Part shown: positions 9,177 through 17,881 of the stretch, one piece after another
Numbering within the stretch: position 1 is the first letter of the stretch
How the letters are laid out: each line of letters begins with the position of its first letter
Assembly (NCBI RefSeq): GCF_004959925.1
Contig: NZ_SPUW01000003.1
Span: 372,001 to 436,000, forward strand
From: Pseudooceanicola onchidii
GTDB lineage: Bacteria; Pseudomonadota; Alphaproteobacteria; Rhodobacterales; Rhodobacteraceae
DNA: 64,000 nt
Direction: 5' to 3'
Notes under the pieces: generated by a model
Seen by the model: only the letters and a program-made list of their open reading frames with translations
What the model was told of the DNA's origin: nothing
Databases searched by the model: none
Made by a program: the position numbers and the translations under genes

Positions 9177-10805
9177 TCACATGGTCTTGGCCTGCGTCCG
9201 CAGTTCGAACTTCTGGATCTTGCCGGTCGAGGTCTTGGGAAGGTCCTGGAACACCACCTTCTTGGGCGTCTTGAACCCGGCCAGCCGTTCGCGGGCAAAG
9301 GCGATCAGCGCGGCCTCGTCCCCGGTGCGGCCGTCCTTCAGTTCGACAAAGGCGCAAGGAACCTCGCCCCATTTGTCGTCCGGCTTGGCCACCACGGCGC
9401 AAAGCAGCACATCCGGGTGGGCCATCAGCACGCCCTCGACCTCGACCGAAGAGATGTTTTCCCCGCCCGAGATGATGATGTCCTTCGCCCGGTCGGCGAT
9501 CTGCATGTAGCCGTCGGGGTGCTGCACGGCGATGTCGCCGGTGTGGAAGTAACCGCCCTTGAAGGCCTCTTCGGTGGCCTTGGGGTTCTTGTAATAGCCC
9601 TTCATGACGCCGTTGCCGCGCATCATGATCTCGCCCGTGGCGGTGCCGTCCATGGGGATCTGCTCCATGGTCGAGGTCATGGTGGTGATGTGTTCATAGG
9701 CGGGCATGGCCACGCCCTGACGCGCCTTGATCGCGGCGCGGTCGTCGCCTTGCAGGTCGCCCCAGAGGTCGTCGTCCCAGGTGCATTCGGTGGCGGGGCC
9801 GTAGACCTCGGTCAGGCCGTAGACCTGCGTGACGTTGAAGCCCATGGGTTCGATCTTGGCCAGCGTCGCGGGGGCGGGCGGGGCGCCGGCGGTGAAGACC
9901 TGAACCGTCTGGGGAAAGTCGCGCTTCTGGTCGTCGGGGGCGTTGACCAGCATGTTGAGCACAATGGGCGCGCCGCCGAAATGGGTGACGCCTTCGTCGG
10001 CGAAAGCGCTGAAGAGGGCAGGCGCGGTGATGTCGCGGCAGCAGACGACGGTGCCGCCCAGCAGAGGGATCATCCAGGTGTGGCACCAGCCGTTGCAGTG
10101 GAACAGCGGCACGATGGTCAGGTAGCGCGGGTAATGCGTCATCTGCCACGACAGGATCTGGCCCATGCCGTTCTGATGCGCGCCGCGATGGTGATAGACC
10201 ACGCCCTTGGGCCGCCCGGTGGTGCCGGAGGTGTAGTTGAGGGCAATGCTCTCCCATTCGTCCTCGGGCATGATCCAGTCGAAGGTGGGGTCGCCCTTGG
10301 TCAGCAGCTCCTCGTGCGTCACATGGTCGGTCTGGGCGTGGACGCCGGCCTGATCGTCGGGGCATTCGATGATGATGGGGGCGGGGCCTTCCATCCGCTC
10401 GACGGCCTCGGCCAGGACATGGATGAACTGGCTGTCGCACAGCACGACCTTCGCCCCGCCGTGATCGAGGATATAGGCGATCGTGTCGGGCTCGACCCGC
10501 GTGTTGATCGCGTTCAGGACCGCGCCGCAGGCGGGCACGCCGAAATGCGCCTCGGCGTGGTTGGGCAGGTTGGGCAGGATGGTCGCCACGACATCGCCCG
10601 GCTTCACTCCCAAACCGACAAGGGCCGAGGCAAGCCGGGTGACGCGGTCGTAGTATTCGGCATAGGTCTTGCGGAAGGTGCCATAGACCAGCGCCTCGCG
10701 CTTCGGCCAGATCTTCACCGCGCGGCGCAGGTTCGACAGCGGCGTCAGCGGCACGTAGTTCGCTGCGCATTTCTCAAGTCCGGTTTCGTCGGCCATCCAG
10801 CCCAT
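9177..10805 (-). CDS. AMP-forming acyl-CoA synthetase
   Basis: A 542-residue ANL-superfamily ligase that activates a carboxylic acid to its CoA thioester through an acyl-adenylate. The AMP-binding P-loop YTSGTTGRPKGV is near residue 200, the adenylate motif GLTEVYGP near 330, and the C-terminal GGENISS hinge and KTSTGKIQK lysine motif are intact. I chose the ATG at 10805 (MGWMADET) because GGGGAGG lies 6 bases upstream; the frame extends 9 codons further. The overall type is medium/long-chain, AlkK-like. The substrate cannot be fixed from sequence, and DMSP-pathway DmdB is a possibility I could not confirm. Confidence 0.85.
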   Translation of the reverse strand: MGWMADETGLEKCAANYVPLTPLSNLRRAVKIWPKREALVYGTFRKTYAEYYDRVTRLASALVGLGVKPGDVVATILPNLPNHAEAHFGVPACGAVLNAINTRVEPDTIAYILDHGGAKVVLCDSQFIHVLAEAVERMEGPAPIIIECPDDQAGVHAQTDHVTHEELLTKGDPTFDWIMPEDEWESIALNYTSGTTGRPKGVVYHHRGAHQNGMGQILSWQMTHYPRYLTIVPLFHCNGWCHTWMIPLLGGTVVCCRDITAPALFSAFADEGVTHFGGAPIVLNMLVNAPDDQKRDFPQTVQVFTAGAPPAPATLAKIEPMGFNVTQVYGLTEVYGPATECTWDDDLWGDLQGDDRAAIKARQGVAMPAYEHITTMTSTMEQIPMDGTATGEIMMRGNGVMKGYYKNPKATEEAFKGGYFHTGDIAVQHPDGYMQIADRAKDIIISGGENISSVEVEGVLMAHPDVLLCAVVAKPDDKWGEVPCAFVELKDGRTGDEAALIAFARERLAGFKTPKKVVFQDLPKTSTGKIQKFELRTQAKTM

Positions 10806-10869
10806 GGTCATCCTCCCCATGCTTTCCGGCATCCGGGATAGCGCAGATCTGGGGCCGAGGGAATTGCCC

Positions 10870-11610
10870 TCAGGTCAGCAGCGCGGTTGCGCCCTTGGTC
10901 AGCAGGATGAGCGAGACGAGGAACAGCAGCACCTCGATCACCTTGACGTAGGCGGATTGCGGCAGCACGCCGGTCAGCCAGCGGCCCAGCACGGTGCCCG
11001 CGATCCCCACGGCCGTCAGCGACAGCACAAGGCGAAGGTCCAGCCCGTCGAACTGCCCGGCCAGCGCATAGCCCGGCAGTTTCGACAGGTTGATAATGGC
11101 GAAACAGATGGCGATCGTGCCCGCGTACTGCAGTTTGGGCAGCTGTTGCGGCAGCAGGTAGGCCTGGGTCGGCGGCCCGGCGGAATGGGTGATGTAGCTG
11201 GCGATCCCGGCCAGGATCCCCCAGGCGGTGCCGCGGATCCGGTGCGGTTCGGTGCGGGCGGCGGGGGTGCGGCGCAGCCAGGACCGCAGGCAGTACCAGA
11301 GCCCGATCGAGCCGGTGAGGATCAGCAAAAGCGCCTCGGGGGCCAGGGTGACCAGCAGGGTGGCCAGCGCCACCCCGATCAGCATGGCAGGCACGAGGAT
11401 CTTCAGGTTCGGGGCCGAATAGTCGCGCCGGTACAGCGCCACGCTGACCCAGTCGGTAACGATATAGACCGGCAGCAGCGTCGCGGCGGCGGTCACCGGG
11501 TTCATCACCAGCGCCACCATCGGCACGGCCAGCGATCCCATCGACGACATCCCGCCCTTGGAGGTGCCGACCAGCAGGGCCGCGAGGAAGAGGAGGGGGC
11601 TGATGTCCAT
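10870..11610 (-). CDS. TauE/SafE-family sulfite/organosulfonate exporter
   Basis: A 246-residue integral membrane protein with about eight hydrophobic segments. The GTSKGGMSSMGSLAVP motif in the first helices is typical of TauE/SafE (DUF81) permeases. Family members are known or thought to export sulfite, sulfoacetate or related sulfur anions. It lies upstream of the acyl-CoA synthetase on the same strand, 65 bases away. It is about 44 kb from the sox cluster, so a link to thiosulfate oxidation is only speculative. Confidence 0.85.
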   Translation of the reverse strand: MDISPLLFLAALLVGTSKGGMSSMGSLAVPMVALVMNPVTAAATLLPVYIVTDWVSVALYRRDYSAPNLKILVPAMLIGVALATLLVTLAPEALLLILTGSIGLWYCLRSWLRRTPAARTEPHRIRGTAWGILAGIASYITHSAGPPTQAYLLPQQLPKLQYAGTIAICFAIINLSKLPGYALAGQFDGLDLRLVLSLTAVGIAGTVLGRWLTGVLPQSAYVKVIEVLLFLVSLILLTKGATALLT

Positions 11611-11689
11611 GGGGGTCCTTCGGGGGGGGGGGCTTGGGCGGATTGGTAGGGGGGCCGGGCGGGAAGGGCAATGGGGCGGGGTTGCCGAC

Positions 11690-11725
11690 CCCTCACCCTA
11701 GCCCTCTCCCCCGGGGGGAGAGGGG
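11690..11725. repeat. C-rich intergenic palindrome of the CCCTCTCCCC type
   Basis: A pyrimidine-rich segment with a core CCCTCTCCCCC / GGGGGGAGAGGG dyad, sitting between the divergent TauE and sulfotransferase genes. Similar C-rich dyads are common between genes in many Proteobacteria. I only see this one copy here. The rest of 11611-11856 has no evident gene. Confidence 0.55.
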
Positions 11726-11856
11726 ACGGTTTCGCCTGGGGAGACCGGGGCGTGTTTTGGGCGACCGCGATCCGGGATGTCGGGGCGGCCTCAGGGTCGG
11801 AGGCGCGCCGCCGCACCCCCTTGCCACACCGCGCCGGTTCCGCCTAACTCCGGCCC

Positions 11857-12516
11857 ATGATCCTGTCGCGCGGCCGTCGTTACCTTTTCATCCATATCCC
11901 CAAGACCGGGGGCACCTCGCTTGCCCTGGCGCTGGAGGATCGGGCGATGAAGGACGACATCATGCTGGGCGACACGCCCAAGGCGCGGAACCGGCGGGGC
12001 AAGGTGAAGGGGATCGAGACGCGCGGGCGGCTTTGGAAGCATTCGACGCTGGCCGATCTGGACGGGCTGGTCCGCCTGGACGAGTTGGACGACCTGCTGA
12101 TCTTTGCGCTGGTGCGCAACCCCTGGGCGCGGACGGTCAGCTATTACCACTGGCTGCAAAAGCAAAGCTTCGATCACCCGGCGGTGCGGCTGGCGAAAGA
12201 GCTTGAGTTCAGCCCCTTCCTCAACCATCCGATGATCGGCGCCAGTTTCCGTGCCAGTCCGGCGCGTCACTACGTGACCGACGCGGCGGGGGCGGAATGG
12301 CCCGCGCTGTTCCTGCGGCTGGAAGATTTCCAGCACGATGCGGCGCCGCTGTTCGATCACCTCGGGTTCCGGTTCGACCTGCCGCAGGAGAACGTGACGG
12401 GCACCGGGCGGGACTACCGGTCGTATTACGACGAAGTTGATTCGAATTTGCTGGGTAAACTTTGCGACGAAGACATCAAACGCTTCGGATACCGCTTTGA
12501 CGCCCCCGCACTGTAG
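11857..12516 (+). CDS. Sulfotransferase-family protein
   Basis: A 219-residue protein starting with the 5'-phosphosulfate-binding loop IHIPKTGGTS (about residues 12-21), the PAPS motif of sulfotransferase family 2. A second conserved segment, FALVRNPWARTVSYYHW near 85-100, matches the 3'-phosphate-binding region. The family transfers sulfuryl groups to carbohydrates, lipids or small molecules. The acceptor is not predictable and no glycan gene is adjacent. No signal peptide is seen, so it is cytosolic. Confidence 0.85.
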   Translation: MILSRGRRYLFIHIPKTGGTSLALALEDRAMKDDIMLGDTPKARNRRGKVKGIETRGRLWKHSTLADLDGLVRLDELDDLLIFALVRNPWARTVSYYHWLQKQSFDHPAVRLAKELEFSPFLNHPMIGASFRASPARHYVTDAAGAEWPALFLRLEDFQHDAAPLFDHLGFRFDLPQENVTGTGRDYRSYYDEVDSNLLGKLCDEDIKRFGYRFDAPAL

Positions 12517-12673
12517 CTGAGGCCGCGACAGTCCTGCGGTTTTGCCGCGAACCGGGGCGGGATTGTGTCCAAAGTCGCCAAGTTGCCCCATTTCCAACCC
12601 GATCCAGCCGTTTAACCCCTGCTTAATGAAGGGGTCAGCGAAACGGCAAAACGCCGGGAACCGGAGATAGAAC

Positions 12674-13327
12674 ATGACGAACGCATTCACCAAAGGCGCA
12701 GACAAGGCCCTGCGGATGACCGAGATGACCGGCGCCTACAACGGCGGTGTGATGGGTGCGTGCTCTGGCCTGGTGGAAGGCACCAAGATCGCGACGGCCA
12801 TGGGCTTCCAGCGGATCGAGACGATCGAACCCGGTGCCCGCGTCGTGACCTTCGACAACGGCCTGCAAGAGGTCCGCGCCGTCCGCCGCGATCCGATCTG
12901 GTTCGCCGAAGGGGCCTGCCCCAAGGCGATGCAGCCGCTGTTCGTCCCCGCCGGTGCCATCGGCAACGCTCAGGACATGGTGCTGCTGCCGCACCAGGCC
13001 GTGCTGATCGAAAGCGACGCCGCCGAGGCCGCGCTGGATGATCCCTTCGTGCTGATGCAGGCCAAGGACCTGGACGGCATCTGCGGCATCACCCGCATCA
13101 CCCCCGAAGCCCCCGCCTATGTCGTGACGCTTGAGTTCGACAATGACGAGGTCGTCTTTGCCGCCTCCGGCGCGATGTGCATCTGCCCCTCGCGCTCGGA
13201 CCTGGCAGGTATGCTGAACCGCCCCGAGGGCGGCCGCGAATACCGCACCCTCAAGTCCTGGACCGACGGCGCGCTGGTCGACGCCATCCGCGCCGAGCTG
13301 GACCACGGTCTGGCCATGGCGGCCTGA
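12674..13327 (+). CDS. Free-standing Hint (hedgehog/intein) domain protein
   Basis: A 217-residue protein that is almost entirely a Hint_2-type domain. The nucleophile region is ACSGLVEGTKIAT with Cys30, followed by GFQRIETIEPGARVVTFDNGLQEVRAVRR, the usual first strands. NAQDMVLLPHQAVLIES carries a histidine block. No secretion signal, calcium-binding repeat or other passenger domain is attached, although many Rhodobacterales Hint proteins carry such domains. A self-processing role is possible but unproven. It is a single gene with a good terminator. Confidence 0.8.
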   Translation: MTNAFTKGADKALRMTEMTGAYNGGVMGACSGLVEGTKIATAMGFQRIETIEPGARVVTFDNGLQEVRAVRRDPIWFAEGACPKAMQPLFVPAGAIGNAQDMVLLPHQAVLIESDAAEAALDDPFVLMQAKDLDGICGITRITPEAPAYVVTLEFDNDEVVFAASGAMCICPSRSDLAGMLNRPEGGREYRTLKSWTDGALVDAIRAELDHGLAMAA

Positions 13328-13396
13328 GTTTACAGAAGTTCCCTTCGGTATCGCGTGTCTGATACCTTGCTCCACCCGTCCACGTCGGGCGGACTG

Positions 13397-13425
13397 AGAC
13401 CACGGCGCAGGCCGTGGTCTTTTTT
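13397..13425 (+). terminator. Intrinsic terminator after the Hint gene
   Basis: Perfect 9-bp stem AGACCACGG / CCGTGGTCT, 6-base loop, then TTTTT. It lies between the convergent Hint and rpiB genes. A smaller hairpin (GGTATC/GATACC, 13347-13366) precedes it. Confidence 0.88.
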
Positions 13426-13451
13426 GTCGTCTGTTGGTCGTGACGGCGGCG

Positions 13452-13901
13452 TCAGCCTTCGATCGCGGTGATCATGTCGACGCGGGTCGCATGACGGCCG
13501 CCTTCGAACTCGGCCGACAGGAAGGCGTCGACGATATCCAGCGCCAAGCCTTGGCCGATCACCCGCGCCCCCATGGACAGCATGTTGGCGTCATTGTGCT
13601 GGCGGATCATCCGGGCCGAGAACGTGTCGTGGCAGACGCCGCAGCGGATGCCCTTGACCTTGTTCGCCGCCATCATGATGCCCTGGCCCGTGCCGCAGAT
13701 CACGATCCCCAACCGCGCTTGGCCCGAGGCCACGACCTTGGCCGCCGCTTCGCCGTGCAGCGGGTAATGCGTGCTCTCATTGGTCTGGGGGCCAATGTCG
13801 GTGACGGTCCAGCCCTGTGCCTCGGCATGGGCGGCGATGGTGCGCCGCAGGTCGATGTCGGCGTGGTCGCTGGACAGAACGAGTGTCTTTTCGGTGCTCA
13901 T
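13452..13901 (-). CDS. rpiB: Ribose-5-phosphate isomerase B
   Basis: A 149-residue RpiB/LacAB-family isomerase that interconverts ribose 5-phosphate and ribulose 5-phosphate. Conserved features are LSSDHADIDLR at the N-terminus, GIVICGTGQGIMMAANKVKGIRCGVC in the middle (with the active-site cysteine region), and ARMIRQHNDANMLSMGARVIG. The start was placed at MSTEK (GAGGGC upstream). The same frame stays open for 67 more codons into the neighbouring gene without family similarity. It complements the phosphopentomutase branch at the other end of the window. Confidence 0.93.
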   Translation of the reverse strand: MSTEKTLVLSSDHADIDLRRTIAAHAEAQGWTVTDIGPQTNESTHYPLHGEAAAKVVASGQARLGIVICGTGQGIMMAANKVKGIRCGVCHDTFSARMIRQHNDANMLSMGARVIGQGLALDIVDAFLSAEFEGGRHATRVDMITAIEG

Positions 13902-13977
13902 GGGGGCCCTCGGCTGGATGCTGCGGGTGCAGTCTATAGGCCAGCCGGGACCGGAGTTCAAAGGGATTGGGCGCGGG

Positions 13978-14262
13978 TCATTCGGGCCGGATATAGGCCT
14001 GCGAGACATAGCCCTTGAGCCGCCGCGCCCGATCCAGCGAGACCTTGCACCAGACCGTCGCCCCGCTGCGTTCGCAGCTTTGCACCAGCAGGCGCGTGCC
14101 ATTGGGCAGCCCGACGATCACGTCGAACCCGGTCCCGGGCCCGGCCCGCATCTTGAGCAGGTCTTCGTCTTCGACCCCCGCAACCCGGTAGGGATCGGCG
14201 GCATGGGCGGCAACGGGCAACAAGGTCAGCCCCGCGAGGAGGGCGGCACGGAGAGGGATCAT
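13978..14262 (-). CDS. Small secreted SH3-domain protein
   Basis: 94 residues from MIPLRA. A signal peptide (LLAGLTLLPVAAHA) is followed by one bacterial SH3-like domain (LKMRAGPGTGFDVIVGLPNGTRL, then VWCKVSL and GYVSQAYIRPE), the typical SH3b layout with the LNVRxGPS-like opening. Such domains often bind cell-wall peptides. It probably acts in the periplasm. An ATG two codons upstream (14268) is equally possible. It lies upstream of rpiB on the same strand with a 76-base gap. Confidence 0.75.
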   Translation of the reverse strand: MIPLRAALLAGLTLLPVAAHAADPYRVAGVEDEDLLKMRAGPGTGFDVIVGLPNGTRLLVQSCERSGATVWCKVSLDRARRLKGYVSQAYIRPE

Positions 14263-14384
14263 GGGCACTGCTTCTGTTTGTTTTCAGGCAGTGTAGCGCT
14301 ACGGATCCCTTCGGGGAAGCGGGCAGGGGCCAAGTCGGCGGGACGGCGCGATTCCCCCTTTGGACTCTGTGCGGGATATGGCGC

Positions 14385-14412
14385 AAAAAAACGGCCTCCG
14401 AAGAGGCCGTTT
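14385..14412 (-). terminator. Intrinsic terminator of the beta-oxidation operon
   Basis: On the minus strand the stem AAACGGCCTC / GAGGCCGTTT with a 4-base loop is followed by a T-run (the AAAAAA at 14385-14390 on the plus strand). It lies 19 bases past the FadB-type gene stop. Confidence 0.9.
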
Positions 14413-14430
14413 CGTTTGTCTGGCAGTGGC

Positions 14431-16614
14431 TTACGCCGCCTTCGCGTCCTGACCGAAGCGGCCATAGAAGGACTGACCCTTCGACGCCATCTCGCGCAGG
14501 AGGTCGGGGCAGGAGAAGCGCGGCCCGAACTTCTGGGCCAGCTGGTCGCAGCGCTCAGCCGCATATTCCGCGCCGAGGATGTCGAGCCAGCTGAAGGGCC
14601 CGCCGGACCAGGGGGCGAAGCCCCAGCCGAGGATCGCGCCGACGTCGCCTTCGCGGATGTCCTCAAGCACGCCTTCCTCCAGCGCGCGGACAGCTTCCAG
14701 CACCTGGGCGAACATCAGGCGATGCTGCACCTCGATCAGGTCGGGCTGGTCGTCGAGCGTGGGCGTCAGGTCGTCAAGACCGTCCCAGATGCCTTCCCGC
14801 TTGCCCTTGTCGTCATAGCTGTAGAAGCCCGCGTTCGACTTGCGGCCCAGGCGACCCTGATCGTAAAGCGCGAACATCAGGTCATCGACCGGCTTGTTGT
14901 CCGACGGATACTTGTCGCCCAGGGCTTCCTTCGTCGCCTTGGCGATCTTGACGGCGAGGTCGATCGAGGTCTCGTCGATCAGCTGCAGCGGGCCGACGGG
15001 CATCCCCAGCAAACGCGCGGCGTTGTCGACCAGCACCGGTTCCACCCCTTCGGCAACCATGCGGGCGCCTTCGTTGAGGTATGGGATGATGCAGCGGTTG
15101 GCGTAGAAGAAGCGCGCGTCGTTGACGACGATCGGCGTCTTGCGGATCTGACGCACGTAGTCGAGCGCCTTGGCCACCGCGCGGTCGCCGGTCTCGGCGC
15201 CCTTGATGATCTCGACCAGCAGCATCTTTTCGACGGGCGAGAAGAAGTGGATGCCAATGAACTGCTCGGGCCGCTTCGACGCCTTCGCCAGATCGGTGAT
15301 CGGCAGGGTCGAGGTGTTGGTGGCGAAGATGCAGTCCTCGGGCACCACGGCTTCGACGTTCTTCGTGACCTCGGCCTTCACGCCGACGTCCTCGAACACC
15401 GCCTCGATGATGAGGTCCGCGTCGGACAGAGCCGAATAGTCGGTGGTTGCCGTGATCTTCGACAGCACCGCCTCGGCCTTTTCAGGCGTGGACTTCCCGC
15501 GCTTGATGCCCTTTTCGAAGTAGCTCTCGGCATAGGCCTTGCCCTTGTCGGCGGCCTCCTGCTTCTGGTCGATCAGCACGACCTCGATGCCGGCCTGGGC
15601 CGACACCAGCGCGATGCCCGCGCCCATCATGCCCGCGCCCATGACGCCAACCTTTTTGACGGTCTGATCCGGGGCCTCGGGACGGTTCGCGCCCTTCTCC
15701 AACGCTTCCTTGTTAAGGAAAAGCGACCGGATCATCGCGCCCGAGGACGGGTTCATGATGACGGAGGTGAACCAGCGTGCCTCGATCTTCAGCGCGGTGT
15801 CGAAGGGCACCATCGCGCCTTCATAGACGGCCGAGAGCAGCGCCTTGGGGGCCGGGAAGGCGCCCCAGGTCTGGCCGTTGACCATGGCGTTGGCGCCGAC
15901 GAAGGTCTGGAATCCTGCCGGGTGATAGGGAGCCCCGCCGGGCAGCTTGAAGCCCTTTTCGTCCCAGGGTTTGACGATCTTGGGCTCGGACAGAACCCAT
16001 TCCTTCGCGGCCGCGACCGGATCTTCGGCAACCTCGTCGATGAGGCCTGCCGATTTCGCCTTCTTCGGATCGACGGATTTGCCCTGCAGCAGGTACTGCG
16101 AGGCACCCATCACGCCCAGCTTGCGCACAAGCCGCGTGGTACCGCCCGAACCGGGGAAGATGCCGACCATGATTTCCGGCAGGCCGATGCGGGCCTTGGG
16201 GTTGTCGGCGGCGAAGATGCGGTGGCAGGCCAGCGGCAGTTCCAGCCCGATGCCCATGGCGGTGCCGGGCAGGGCGGCGGCGATCGGCTTGCCGCCCTTG
16301 TTGGTCTTGGGCTCCATGCCGGCGCGTTCGATCTTGCGCAGCATGTGGTGGAGGCTCATGACGCCGTCAAATACGCCCTGCGCGCCGCTGTCCTTCATGC
16401 CCGCCAGCACGTTCAGGTCCATCCCGGCGGCAAAGCTGTCCTTGCCGGAGGTGATGACGATGCCCTTGACCGCGTCATCGGCCAGCGCGTCGTCGATGGC
16501 GGCGTCCAGCTGCTGCGCGCCCTCAAGCGTCAGCACGTTCATGGATTTCCCGGGCAGGTCCCAGGTGATGATGGCGACGCCGTCGGCGCCTTTTTCCAGT
16601 GTGAATTCAGTCAT
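14431..16614 (-). CDS. fadB: Fatty-acid oxidation multifunctional enzyme (enoyl-CoA hydratase / 3-hydroxyacyl-CoA dehydrogenase)
   Basis: A 727-residue alpha-type subunit. Residues 1-190 are a crotonase domain that hydrates enoyl-CoA. A Rossmann domain with VGVMGAGMMGAGIALVSA at about 325-345 and two C-terminal 3-hydroxyacyl-CoA dehydrogenase domains (HFFSPVEKMLLVEII) follow. It forms hydroxyacyl-CoA and oxidises it with NAD for the thiolase encoded just upstream. The start at MTEFTLEK has AGGAG 7 bases upstream; the frame is open 10 codons further. It is last in its operon and followed by a strong terminator. FadJ-like naming is possible. Confidence 0.94.
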   Translation of the reverse strand: MTEFTLEKGADGVAIITWDLPGKSMNVLTLEGAQQLDAAIDDALADDAVKGIVITSGKDSFAAGMDLNVLAGMKDSGAQGVFDGVMSLHHMLRKIERAGMEPKTNKGGKPIAAALPGTAMGIGLELPLACHRIFAADNPKARIGLPEIMVGIFPGSGGTTRLVRKLGVMGASQYLLQGKSVDPKKAKSAGLIDEVAEDPVAAAKEWVLSEPKIVKPWDEKGFKLPGGAPYHPAGFQTFVGANAMVNGQTWGAFPAPKALLSAVYEGAMVPFDTALKIEARWFTSVIMNPSSGAMIRSLFLNKEALEKGANRPEAPDQTVKKVGVMGAGMMGAGIALVSAQAGIEVVLIDQKQEAADKGKAYAESYFEKGIKRGKSTPEKAEAVLSKITATTDYSALSDADLIIEAVFEDVGVKAEVTKNVEAVVPEDCIFATNTSTLPITDLAKASKRPEQFIGIHFFSPVEKMLLVEIIKGAETGDRAVAKALDYVRQIRKTPIVVNDARFFYANRCIIPYLNEGARMVAEGVEPVLVDNAARLLGMPVGPLQLIDETSIDLAVKIAKATKEALGDKYPSDNKPVDDLMFALYDQGRLGRKSNAGFYSYDDKGKREGIWDGLDDLTPTLDDQPDLIEVQHRLMFAQVLEAVRALEEGVLEDIREGDVGAILGWGFAPWSGGPFSWLDILGAEYAAERCDQLAQKFGPRFSCPDLLREMASKGQSFYGRFGQDAKAA

Positions 16615-16653
16615 ATCGGTTCTCCTGATCGGAGTTGAAATCAAGGGGTCCGG

Positions 16654-17865
16654 TTACACGCGTTCGATGATCGTCGCAGCACCCATGCCCGAGGCCACGC
16701 AAAGCGTCGCAAGGCCAGTGCCCAGGCCGCGCCGCTCAAGCTCGTCCAGCAGGGTGCCGATGATGATCGCGCCGGATGCGCCAAGGGGGTGACCCATGGC
16801 AATCGCGCCGCCGTTCACGTTCAGCTTGTCATGGTCGACGTCGAAGGCCTGCATGAAGCGCAGCACGACCGAGGAAAACGCCTCGTTCACCTCAAAGAGG
16901 TCGATGTCGGAAATCGACATGCCGGACTGTTCCAGTATGCGCTGCGTGGCGGGCACCGGGCCGGTCAGCATGATCGTCGGATCGGTGCCGATCTTGGCGG
17001 TGGCGCGGATGCGGGCACGGGGTTTCAGCCCGTATTTTTCGCCGAATTCCTTGTTGCCGATCAGCACGGCGGCGGACCCGTCAACGATGCCCGAGGAGTT
17101 CCCGGCATGGTGCACGTGGTTGATCCGCTCAAGGTGCGGGTACTTCAGCTTGGCCACGTTGTCGAAGCCCGGCATGACCTCGCCCATGTCCTTGAAAGAC
17201 GCCTTCAGCCCGCCAAGCGACTGCATGTCTGTGCCGGGGCGCATGAATTCGTCGTGGTCCAGGATCGTAAGCCCGTTCACGTCGCGGATCGGCACGATCG
17301 AGTTCGCGAACCGCTTGTCGGCCCAGGCCTCGGCGGCGCGCTTCTGGCTTTCGACCGCAAAGGCATCGACGTCATCGCGGGAAAACCCGTATTCGGTTGC
17401 GATGATGTCGGCGGAAATGCCCTGCGGCACGAAGTAGTCGTCGATGGCCACGGTCGGATCAACCGCCACGGCGGCGCCGTCCGATCCCATGGGCACGCGG
17501 GACATCATTTCGACGCCCCCGGCGATATAGGCCTCGCCCGCGCCGCCCTTCACCTGGTTTGCGGCCAGGTTCACGGCTTCCATGCCGCTGGCACAGAACC
17601 GGTTGATCGACAGGCCGGGAATGCGCTGATCAAGGTCCGAGGCCAGCACGGTCGTCCGCGCCAGGCAGCCGCCCTGTTCCATCGCCTGGGTCGCATTGCC
17701 CCAGATCACGTCCTCGACCGCGTGGCCGTCCAGCCCCGAGCGGTCCTTGATGGCGTTCAGCATCTGCTTGCCCATGGCGACCGAGGTCACCTCGTGCAGG
17801 GACCCGTCCGGGCGTCCCTTGCCACGCGGGCTGCGAATGGCGTCGTAGATATAGGCTTCGGTCAT
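16654..17865 (-). CDS. fadA: Acetyl-CoA C-acyltransferase (thiolase)
   Basis: A 403-residue thiolase that cleaves 3-ketoacyl-CoA with CoA to acetyl-CoA and a shortened acyl-CoA. The acyl-enzyme cysteine is in NRFCASGMEA near residue 90. GGAIAMGHPLGASGA and the second catalytic cysteine in CVASGMGAA are at the C-terminus. The start at MTEAYIY has AAGGAGG 6 bases upstream. It lies 39 bases before the FadB gene and just after the GST gene on the same strand. Together the last two form the usual beta-oxidation complex. Confidence 0.94.
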   Translation of the reverse strand: MTEAYIYDAIRSPRGKGRPDGSLHEVTSVAMGKQMLNAIKDRSGLDGHAVEDVIWGNATQAMEQGGCLARTTVLASDLDQRIPGLSINRFCASGMEAVNLAANQVKGGAGEAYIAGGVEMMSRVPMGSDGAAVAVDPTVAIDDYFVPQGISADIIATEYGFSRDDVDAFAVESQKRAAEAWADKRFANSIVPIRDVNGLTILDHDEFMRPGTDMQSLGGLKASFKDMGEVMPGFDNVAKLKYPHLERINHVHHAGNSSGIVDGSAAVLIGNKEFGEKYGLKPRARIRATAKIGTDPTIMLTGPVPATQRILEQSGMSISDIDLFEVNEAFSSVVLRFMQAFDVDHDKLNVNGGAIAMGHPLGASGAIIIGTLLDELERRGLGTGLATLCVASGMGAATIIERV

Positions 17866-17881
17866 GTCTGCCTCCTTCAGG

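Noticed and set aside
13771-16638. A plus-strand open frame of 955 codons across rpiB, SH3 and the FadB-type gene
   Set aside because: It is antisense to well-supported genes, has no ribosome site or recognisable domain, and high-GC codon use routinely opens such frames on the opposite strand.
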